Shown piece after piece: positions 1 to 5,521 of a stretch of 7,460 nt of DNA. Source of the stretch: an uncultured Prevotella sp. GTDB lineage: Bacteria; Bacteroidota; Bacteroidia; Bacteroidales; Bacteroidaceae. The first letter of the stretch is position 1. The number at the start of each line of letters is the position of its first letter. The notes under the pieces are model-generated. The model was not told the origin of the DNA, ran no database searches, and saw only the letters and a list, made by a program, of their open reading frames with translations. The stretch lies in NCBI GenBank assembly GCA_900770025.1, contig CAAGIW010000010.1, positions 1 to 7,460 on the forward strand, read 5' to 3'. The position numbers and the translations under genes were made by a program.

Positions 1-53
1 ATTATGAGCTGATAACATCGTTCTTCCGTCCACGCTCCGGCAGGCGGCATTCT

Positions 54-168
54 AAAATGGTGCGTTTTGCGTTCTAAAATGGTGCGTTTTGCAATGTAAA
101 ATGGTGCGTTTTGCAATGTAAAATGGTGCGTTTTGCAATGCAAAATGGTGCGTTTTGCAAAACGGTGC
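54..168. repeat. 22-bp tandem repeat array, five copies plus a degenerate sixth
   Basis: The 17-base core AAAATGGTGCGTTTTGC starts at 54, 76, 98, 120 and 142, an exact 22-bp period. The 5-base linkers after the cores are GTTCT, AATGT, AATGT and AATGC. A degenerate start of a sixth core (AAAACGGTGC) follows at 159 after only 17 bp. The core is close to an inverted repeat: in the fifth copy GCAAAA at 140-145 faces TTTTGC at 153-158 across a 7-base loop. There are no unique spacers, so it is not a CRISPR array. From memory, similar short repeats are scattered between genes in Prevotella genomes, but this could not be verified here. Function is unknown. Confidence 0.9.
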
Positions 169-220
169 TCAGAGGCCTGCCATCCTGTGTGCCGGAAACG
201 CCTCCCGTCAGGCGGCATGT

Positions 221-237
221 GGTGCAAAAACTGCACC
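221..237. repeat. Short perfect inverted repeat upstream of GH43
   Basis: GGTGCA (221-226) and TGCACC (232-237) form a perfect 6-bp inverted repeat around a 5-base A-rich loop. No T-run follows on either strand, so it is not an obvious terminator. It lies about 85 bp upstream of the GH43 -7 element, where a regulator could bind, but there is no direct evidence of a role. Confidence 0.4.
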
Positions 238-322
238 GCAAATGTGCCCAAACAGTGGAAAATTTCGCAGGAATGTCTGCATGATTTGTCTATCACATGA
301 ACGGTCATTGAAGAAAAAACAC

Positions 323-330
323 TATCTTTG
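323..330 (+). promoter_or_regulatory. Bacteroidetes-type -7 promoter element for the GH43 gene
   Basis: TATCTTTG matches the Bacteroidetes -7 consensus TAnnTTTG. No TTTG lies at the usual 19-21-base spacing upstream; the nearest weak match is TTG at 308-310. A weak -33 element is compatible with a promoter that needs an activator. Transcription would start near 337 and give a leader of about 70 nt before the ATG at 409. Confidence 0.6.
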
Positions 331-408
331 TGGCGGATAGGCTGCACCCGTTTGCCCTGTCCACTATATGAAAAACAGATAGAGAAAACAGTAATAAAGG
401 ATATAGTT

Positions 409-3252
409 ATGAAGAAAACAAAACGGATGATGCTGGTAGGGATGCTGTTGGCAGGCATGGTTGCAGGTTATACGGCGCAGGCGCAGACAACAGTTACCTC
501 GGAAGAAGCCGCTGCCATGTATAAGGCGGTGAGCAAGAAAAGAATCAGTGTGCACGACCCCTCTGTGGTGTATGACAATGCCACCGGGCGCTATTACATC
601 TTCGGTTCGCACAAGGCCGGAGCCTATACCACCGACATGCGCAACTGGACTTCGGCCAACCCCACCTGGGCAGCAGCCACTGGCGGCACGGCTTCCAATG
701 CCGAGGCTTTCGTGACCCCGCAGGTGACCAAGGTGAAGAAGGGGGGAGTGGAGGTGGACTTCCCCGCATTCAATGCGATGGAATGGTCGAAGCGCACGGA
801 TGAGGCCTATGATATCAACGGAAACATGTGGGCACCCGATGTGGTGTGGAACCCCACCATGAACAAGTGGTGCTACTATCTGAGCGTCAACGGCGACAAA
901 TGGCACTCCAGCATCATCCTGCTCACGGCCGACAAGATTACGGGGCCCTACCGCTATCAGGGACCTGTGGTGATATGCGGCTTCGATGGCGGCGACCATT
1001 CCTATAAGGACACCGACCTGGAATTAGTGTTGGGCACACAGACTGCCCTGCCCGCACGCTACGATGTGGGCGATAAGTGGGGCAACCGCTGGCCGCACAC
1101 CATCGACCCTGCCGTGTTCTACGATGAGGAGGGCAAGCTGTGGATGGTCTATGGCTCGTGGTCGGGGGGAATATGGATGCTCGAACTCGACGAGACCACC
1201 GGCCTGCGCGACTACGACGTGACCTATCCCTCCACCGCAGGCAGCACCGACGGCGTGACCAGCGACCCCTATTATGGCACCAAGGTGGGCGGCGGCTACT
1301 ATGTGTCGGGCGAGGGTCCCTACATCGAACACATCGGTAATTATTACTATATGTTCGTGAGCTATGGCTTCTTCAATCCCGATGGAGGCTACGAGATGCG
1401 CGTGTTCCGCTCTGACAAGCCCAACGGTCCCTATAAAGACTCGCGGGGAGTGAGTGCCATCTTCAACGGATATGTGATGAACTATGGCACTAATGGCGAC
1501 AAGAGGGGCGAGAAACTCTTGGGAGCCTACAACCATTGGGGCGCTATGGGGGTGGGAGAGTGCGCACAGGGGCACAACAGCATCATCGCAGCCCCCGACG
1601 ATCGCACCTATCTGGTGTACCACACCAAGTTCAACAACGGCACCTTCTTCCATGAGGTGCGCACCCATCAGGTGTTTGTCAACAAGGAAGGATGGTTGGT
1701 GGCATCGCCCTTTGAATACAACGGCGAGCAGATTACCAACACCGACATAGCCACCAAGGCCCTGTTTACGGCCGAAGAGATGGCTGGAGGCTACCAGTTG
1801 CTGGTGCACTCCTACAACATGGACTATGCCAACCGTCAGGAATGCACGCCCCGCAACATCGTTCTCCATGCCGACGGCACCGTGACTGGCGACAAGACCG
1901 GCACCTGGACCATCGACACAGAGGCCGCCTACATCACCCTCAAGTTGGGCAGTAACACCTATACCGGCGTGGCTGTGCCTGCCACAATGGACGGTTACGA
2001 CATTCCGCTGGTCACCTTCACAGCCTGCTGCACTGCCACGGGCGAGAACATCTGGGGCTACAAGATGGATGCACGCTACGAACTGGCATGGCAGATAAAC
2101 CACCAGCGGGTGCCCGTGAGCGATGGAATGGCCATCAACCGCCATGTGCCGCTGATGGACATATACTTCGGTATGCCCAATGTGTCTGTGGAATGGACCA
2201 GCGAACAGCCCGAGGTGGTGTCGCCCATAGGCAGGTATAATCCCACATCGCTGCAGGCCGACCTGCCGCTTTCGCTGGGCGTAAAGGTGAGCACGCCTGG
2301 ATATTGCTGGCAGAAGTCGTGGCAGGTGACGGCGCTTTCGGCCGACAATGCCACCCCCAAGTGCAACTGGAGCGGCGGCATGGTGGCACACTACGGATTT
2401 GACGATGCGCTGCTTGGCAACTCGCTCAACCCCTCCGAGCAGGCCACCACGGGCAAAAACGGCGCAGGCACGCTGCCGCAGATGGTGGAAGAGGGGGAGT
2501 TCCGCCAGGGCAATGTGGCGCACCTTTACTTCGGAGCCAATGGCAACGAGAGCTATGTGAGCATACCCAACGCCCTGAAGGGGCGCACGCTGGAGCAGGG
2601 AGCCACCCTGTCTTTCTGGGTCTATCGTGCTGATGACAACCTGTGGGATGCCCTTTTTGCCTTCGTAAGCGGCAATTCGCGCTTCTACATGACGGGCAAT
2701 GCCTATCTTGGATATAACGATGGAAGTGCCTCGGGGGTGAACAACTGGATAGACTTGAACCATCCCGCGGCAGTGAAGACATGGCTGATAGGAGGAAACG
2801 ACTGGCATTTGGTGACGCTCACCGTGGCCACCGACGCCCTGCATCTGTATATTGATGGCAGGGAAGCGGGCTTCTATGCCTGCAACGGTATGCTCAACAA
2901 CGCTGCAGTGAGCAGTGCCGATGCGTTTGACTATGGGCTGATCCTGAGCGTTCTTCAGTCTGCCGATGAACTCTGTTTGGGCAAAGGCTCCTTCTGGGGG
3001 TCGCCCGACTGCTTTGTGGATGACGTGGTTCTCTACGCCCGAGCCCTCAGTGCTGAAGATGTGCAGGGACTGGAACAGATGGAAAACAGGGTGTTCAACT
3101 TCTCATCATTGGCCACAGGCATCACGGCCGTGCACCACACACAGCCGCAACATCGTGCCGTGTATGACCTCTGCGGCCGCAAAGTGTCCTCTGCCATGCC
3201 CACCACCAAGGGCATCTATATTGTCAATGGAAAGAAAGTGGCAGTGAAATAG
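409..3252 (+). CDS. Secreted GH43 glycosidase (endo-arabinanase-like) with Ig-like, LamG and T9SS-like C-terminal domains
   Basis: Probable extracellular alpha-L-arabinan-degrading enzyme of glycoside hydrolase family 43, 947 residues. Residues 1-25 are a type I signal peptide (KKTKR, hydrophobic core, cleavage after AQA); there is no lipobox. The five-bladed catalytic domain spans about 44-437. The expected residues are present: general base D50 (HDPSVV), pKa-modulating D233 (TIDPAVF), general acid E302 (GEGPYIE) and the calcium-site histidine H389 (GHNS). Residues about 440-553 match the C-terminal domain of two-domain arabinanases such as Bacillus Abn2. An atrophied bacterial Ig-like segment follows (about 555-643), then a LamG/concanavalin-like domain (about 652-888), perhaps for glycan binding. 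The tail 903-947 (VYDLCGRKV, KGIYIVNGKKVAVK) resembles a type A sorting signal of type IX secretion. The ATG at 409 was chosen because it directly precedes the signal peptide; the in-frame ATG at 328 overlaps the -7 element. Family membership is firm; substrate is inferred. No SusC/SusD genes are adjacent. Confidence 0.9.
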   Translation: MKKTKRMMLVGMLLAGMVAGYTAQAQTTVTSEEAAAMYKAVSKKRISVHDPSVVYDNATGRYYIFGSHKAGAYTTDMRNWTSANPTWAAATGGTASNAEAFVTPQVTKVKKGGVEVDFPAFNAMEWSKRTDEAYDINGNMWAPDVVWNPTMNKWCYYLSVNGDKWHSSIILLTADKITGPYRYQGPVVICGFDGGDHSYKDTDLELVLGTQTALPARYDVGDKWGNRWPHTIDPAVFYDEEGKLWMVYGSWSGGIWMLELDETTGLRDYDVTYPSTAGSTDGVTSDPYYGTKVGGGYYVSGEGPYIEHIGNYYYMFVSYGFFNPDGGYEMRVFRSDKPNGPYKDSRGVSAIFNGYVMNYGTNGDKRGEKLLGAYNHWGAMGVGECAQGHNSIIAAPDDRTYLVYHTKFNNGTFFHEVRTHQVFVNKEGWLVASPFEYNGEQITNTDIATKALFTAEEMAGGYQLLVHSYNMDYANRQECTPRNIVLHADGTVTGDKTGTWTIDTEAAYITLKLGSNTYTGVAVPATMDGYDIPLVTFTACCTATGENIWGYKMDARYELAWQINHQRVPVSDGMAINRHVPLMDIYFGMPNVSVEWTSEQPEVVSPIGRYNPTSLQADLPLSLGVKVSTPGYCWQKSWQVTALSADNATPKCNWSGGMVAHYGFDDALLGNSLNPSEQATTGKNGAGTLPQMVEEGEFRQGNVAHLYFGANGNESYVSIPNALKGRTLEQGATLSFWVYRADDNLWDALFAFVSGNSRFYMTGNAYLGYNDGSASGVNNWIDLNHPAAVKTWLIGGNDWHLVTLTVATDALHLYIDGREAGFYACNGMLNNAAVSSADAFDYGLILSVLQSADELCLGKGSFWGSPDCFVDDVVLYARALSAEDVQGLEQMENRVFNFSSLATGITAVHHTQPQHRAVYDLCGRKVSSAMPTTKGIYIVNGKKVAVK

Positions 3253-3371
3253 ACGGACAAGTGGTGGTAAAACAGATGGAGAAATGATAGCAATACAGAT
3301 GACAAGTGGCGGTAAGACAGATGAAATAATGGCGGTAAGATAGGCGAAAAGTGGAGGTAAAATAGGGTGGA
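3237..3371. repeat. Degenerate 22-23-bp tandem array beginning in the GH43 3' end
   Basis: Units start at 3237, 3260, 3283, 3305, 3328 and 3350, spaced 23, 23, 22, 23 and 22 bp. The common pattern is roughly A(G/A)TGGnGGTAA(A/G)A(T/C)AGATG. Unit 1 contains the last codons and TAG stop of the GH43 gene; units 2 to 6 fill the space up to the convergent protease gene. Unit 3 is the most decayed, with 10 of 16 core bases matching unit 2. The periodicity suggests old tandem duplication of the gene end followed by point divergence. Confidence 0.75.
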
Positions 3372-3386
3372 TCCCCCTATTTTACC
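3356..3386. terminator. Inverted repeat between convergent genes, possible bidirectional terminator
   Basis: GGTAAAATAGGG (3356-3367) and CCCTATTTTACC (3375-3386) form a perfect 12-bp stem with a 7-base loop. The right arm contains the stop codon and last codons of the minus-strand S41 protease gene; the left arm belongs to the last unit of the tandem array. Placement between two convergent genes fits a shared transcription end. There is no clean T-run immediately after the stem on either strand, so intrinsic termination is uncertain. Confidence 0.55.
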
Positions 3387-5035
3387 CCTTTCAAGCGGTC
3401 CTGATACTCTTTCTCATCATTCAGAAGGCGCAGGGCTTCCTTCACTGTCTTGTCCTCTCCGATGGATGCTTCGATGGCACCGCGCTGGTAATAATAGGCC
3501 GGAATGATGTCGGCCTCCACCATCTGTTTGATAATCTGCTTGTGGCGGTCCATATCTGTGGCGATGTTGTGCTTCAGTTTGGCCTTCAGTCGGTCAAACT
3601 CTTCCTTAACATCCTCGTAGTATCCCTCAAACTTTGCCAGCTCAATCAGTTCGTTCACCTTCTTTTCTGTAATCTGGTCGTAGTTGAATCCGCCCTTGAT
3701 GGCACGCTCTTTCAACTGCTCATAGTCCTCATCGGTCAGCGAAAACTCCTTGGGCGGGGCGATGGTGGGGTGATTGGCGATATAGTCTATCACGAAGTTG
3801 TGCATCACCTCGGTGCTGTCTATGCGCTCCATATACAGGGCGATGTTGGGCAAAGTGTCGGGGCGCACCTCCACATCGGGCTTGATGCCGCCTCCGTCTC
3901 TCACCTCACGCCCGTTGCGAGTGTAGAATACGTGGGTCAGACTGTCGGCGATGCGCTCGGTATATCCGCCCCCTGTGTGCTTGTAGTTCAGGGCCTGTAT
4001 GCATCTGCCGCTGGGGATATAGTATTTGCTGGTGGTGAGTTTCAGTGTGGCGTTGTAGGGCAATGACACCGGCACCTGCACCAGTCCCTTGCCATAAGTG
4101 CGCGTGCCCACCACCAATCCTCGGTCCAAGTCTTGTATCGACCCGGCGGTAATCTCGCTGGCACTCGCCGTGTTCTCGTTCACAAGCACCACCAAGGGCA
4201 TCACCGTATCCACGGGTTCCATCCTGGTGGTATAGGCTCGGTTGGCTTCTTTCAGCTTTCCTTTGGTCTCCACCAGTGTCATTCCCTTGGGCACCCACAT
4301 ATTTATAATGTCTATAGCCTCCGAAAGTGAGCCTCCACCGTTCTCGCGCAGGTCGAGAATAAACTTGCCTGCGCCCTGCTTTTTCAGGTCGATGAAGGCG
4401 CGGCGCACCTTCTTTGCACTTCCCTCGGTATAGCTGTTCAGGTTCAGATAGCCCACGCCGTCTTCCAACATTCCATAGTAGGGTATCTCGGGCATCTTGA
4501 TGCTGCGGCGTGTCATCTTCAGTGTCATCTTCTTGCCTGTGGTGGGTCGCTTTATCTTCAGCGTAAAGGTGGTGCCCGCATCGCCGCGAAGTCGGCTGCT
4601 CACCTCGCTCACGTTCTTCTTGCTCATGTCCTCTCCGTCGATGCTCAGTATAATGTCTCCCTTCTTCAGTCCGGCCTCCACGGCAGGCATTCCCTCGTAG
4701 GGTTCATCCACCACCACCCTTTTCAGTTGCTGGTTGTAGCGTATCAGTGCGCCGATGCCCGCATATTTTCCCGTGAGCATCATCTTCAGTTCCTTGTTGT
4801 CGTTCTCCGGATAATATTTGGTATAGGGATCCAAACTCTCCAGCATATACTTGATGCCGTTGCCAATCACGTCTTCGGGGTTGAGTGTGTCCACATACAT
4901 CAGGTCTAAGTGTTTATACACCTGACTGAAAATCTCCAGATTCTTGCCCACATTGAGCAGGTGTCGCTTGTCTTTCTGTGCATGGCACAGGGCCGACAGG
5001 CACAGCAGCAGGGCTGCCATCATCAGTTTTCGCAT
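3377..5035 (-). CDS. S41 family carboxy-terminal processing peptidase (PDZ-containing)
   Basis: Serine protease of the tail-specific/CtpA type that degrades or trims envelope proteins from their C-termini, 552 residues. Residues 1-20 are a signal peptide (MRKLMMAALLLCLSALCHAQ) with no good lipobox, implying a soluble periplasmic enzyme. A PDZ domain covers about 88-175 (YAGIGALI, EGMPAVEAGLKKGDIILSIDG). The protease core covers about 190-390, with the catalytic serine S291 in NTASASE, D302 in QDLDRG and the general-base lysine K316 in TYGKG. The Ser to Asp (+11) and Ser to Lys (+25) spacing equals that of E. coli Prc. A GGGIKPDVEV motif typical of the family closes the core near 381-390. Residues about 400-552 are charged, mostly helical and less conserved. 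The length is normal for Bacteroidales members. The gene converges on the GH43 gene and diverges from tRNA-Asn, so it is probably monocistronic. Its natural substrates cannot be read from the sequence. Confidence 0.95.
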   Translation of the reverse strand: MRKLMMAALLLCLSALCHAQKDKRHLLNVGKNLEIFSQVYKHLDLMYVDTLNPEDVIGNGIKYMLESLDPYTKYYPENDNKELKMMLTGKYAGIGALIRYNQQLKRVVVDEPYEGMPAVEAGLKKGDIILSIDGEDMSKKNVSEVSSRLRGDAGTTFTLKIKRPTTGKKMTLKMTRRSIKMPEIPYYGMLEDGVGYLNLNSYTEGSAKKVRRAFIDLKKQGAGKFILDLRENGGGSLSEAIDIINMWVPKGMTLVETKGKLKEANRAYTTRMEPVDTVMPLVVLVNENTASASEITAGSIQDLDRGLVVGTRTYGKGLVQVPVSLPYNATLKLTTSKYYIPSGRCIQALNYKHTGGGYTERIADSLTHVFYTRNGREVRDGGGIKPDVEVRPDTLPNIALYMERIDSTEVMHNFVIDYIANHPTIAPPKEFSLTDEDYEQLKERAIKGGFNYDQITEKKVNELIELAKFEGYYEDVKEEFDRLKAKLKHNIATDMDRHKQIIKQMVEADIIPAYYYQRGAIEASIGEDKTVKEALRLLNDEKEYQDRLKGVK

Positions 5036-5080
5036 ATCGGATTTGTTAGATAGGTTCGTCGTTTGCTATGGTTACGGATG

Positions 5081-5088
5081 CAAAATTA
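5081..5088 (-). promoter_or_regulatory. Bacteroidetes-type -7 element for the S41 protease gene
   Basis: Read on the minus strand this is TAATTTTG, matching TAnnTTTG. It lies about 45 bp upstream of the ATG at 5035, giving a short leader of about 40 nt. No good TTTG -33 element is seen at the usual distance. The surrounding 11 bases (GTAATTTTGCA on the minus strand) are identical to those at the gpmI promoter. Confidence 0.6.
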
Positions 5089-5169
5089 CTCTTTTAGCAT
5101 CGAAAAACGCCCTATATCCCCTTTTTTTTCTAAAAAATCAGGTTCGTGGAGCATTTTTTTTTGAAAAAG

Positions 5170-5201
5170 TTTGTGAGATAAAAAAAAACGTCTTACCTTT
5201 G
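5170..5201 (+). promoter_or_regulatory. Strong Bacteroidetes promoter for tRNA-Asn
   Basis: TTTG at 5170-5173 and TACCTTTG at 5194-5201 are separated by 20 bases, which fits the Bacteroidetes primary sigma factor consensus (TTTG, about 19-21 bases, TAnnTTTG). The spacer is very A-rich, with a run of nine A at 5180-5188. Transcription would start near 5208, leaving about 55 nt of 5' leader to be removed from the tRNA precursor. Confidence 0.8.
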
Positions 5202-5263
5202 CAACGCATTTCAGGAGAGAAGTGCAGTGAGAACAAAGTAATCACTTTCATATTGATAATCCT

Positions 5264-5337
5264 GCTTCAGTAGCTCAGTTGGTTAGAGCACCTGACTGTT
5301 AATCAGGGGGTCGTTGGTTCAAGCCCATCCTGAAGCG
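5264..5337 (+). tRNA. tRNA-Asn (anticodon GTT)
   Basis: The cloverleaf is complete. The acceptor stem is GCTTCAG (5264-5270) with CTGAAGC (5330-5336), and G at 5337 is the discriminator base expected for Asn. The D stem is GCTC/GAGC (5273-5276, 5286-5289). The anticodon stem is CCTGA/TCAGG (5291-5295, 5303-5307) with loop CTGTTAA and anticodon GTT at 5298-5300. A 5-base variable loop (5308-5312) is followed by the T arm GTTGG/CCATC with loop TTCAAGC. One T-arm pair (5314 with 5328) is a T-T mismatch. CCA is not encoded and must be added after transcription. It is a single tRNA gene with its own promoter and terminator. Confidence 0.96.
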
Positions 5338-5339
5338 CG

Positions 5340-5371
5340 AAAGAGAGTCCTTGCGAAAGGGCTCTCTTTTT
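5340..5371 (+). terminator. Rho-independent terminator of tRNA-Asn
   Basis: AAAGAGAGTCC (5340-5350) pairs with GGGCTCTCTTT (5359-5369) as an 11-bp stem with one G-T wobble and an 8-base loop. The 3' arm runs into five consecutive T (5367-5371). It begins two bases after the tRNA discriminator base, the right place to end this transcript. Confidence 0.85.
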
Positions 5372-5427
5372 GCGTATATGCCATGCCCAATCAGCTCATT
5401 AGGTGGCCAGCAGACTGTCATCAACCC

Positions 5428-5469
5428 AAAAAACAACCGGAACTCTGCCAGTGCAGGGCTCCGGTTGTT
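5428..5469 (-). terminator. Rho-independent terminator of gpmI
   Basis: On the minus strand AACAACCGGA (5469-5460) pairs with TCCGGTTGTT (5441-5432). The stem continues inward past one mismatch (5442/5459) for about five more pairs. Six T follow on the minus strand (5433-5428, partly in the stem). It lies about 50 bp past the gpmI stop codon. The plus strand has no T-run after the stem, so it acts on the gpmI side only. The 60 bases between this and the tRNA terminator hold nothing I recognise. Confidence 0.9.
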
Positions 5470-5521
5470 GGTTCTATATAGGCCGTGATGATGGGCCTTA
5501 CTTGGTGAATTTGATTGTCAA

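Larger units (their letters stand above)
1..408. other. Left intergenic region, no convincing gene
   Basis: This stretch holds a 22-bp tandem repeat array, a small inverted repeat and the promoter and leader of the GH43 gene. A 72-codon reading frame is open on the minus strand from an ATG at 218 to the left edge, but it is largely made of the repeat array and resembles no protein family I know. A 61-codon plus-strand frame at 155-340 runs through the promoter -7 element and is also unlikely to be a gene. The first 40 bases could be the edge of a neighbouring gene, but nothing in them is recognisable. Confidence 0.6.

Noticed and set aside
54..168. CRISPR array
   Set aside because: The repeat is only 17 bases and the linkers are 5 bases and near identical; there are no unique spacers and no cas genes.
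155..340. 61-codon plus-strand frame before the GH43 gene
   Set aside because: It starts inside the repeat array, runs through the -7 promoter element, has no ribosome binding site and resembles no known family.
328..408. Longer GH43 start at 328 adding 27 residues
   Set aside because: The extra codons overlap the TATCTTTG promoter element and would bury the clear signal peptide that begins at 409.
1024..2844. 606-codon minus-strand frame inside the GH43 gene
   Set aside because: It is antisense to a gene with intact catalytic motifs, its translation is rich in His, Val and Gly without recognisable domains, and it fits a shadow of GC-rich codon usage.
3377..5035. S41 protease as a lipoprotein
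   Set aside because: Cysteines at 12 and 17 lack a proper lipobox (the residue before C17 is Leu); a standard signal peptide cleaved near residue 19 fits better.
5264..5337. Integration site at the 3' end of tRNA-Asn
   Set aside because: No second copy of the tRNA 3' end is seen in the window, and the tRNA is followed directly by its own terminator and then gpmI, with no integrase.
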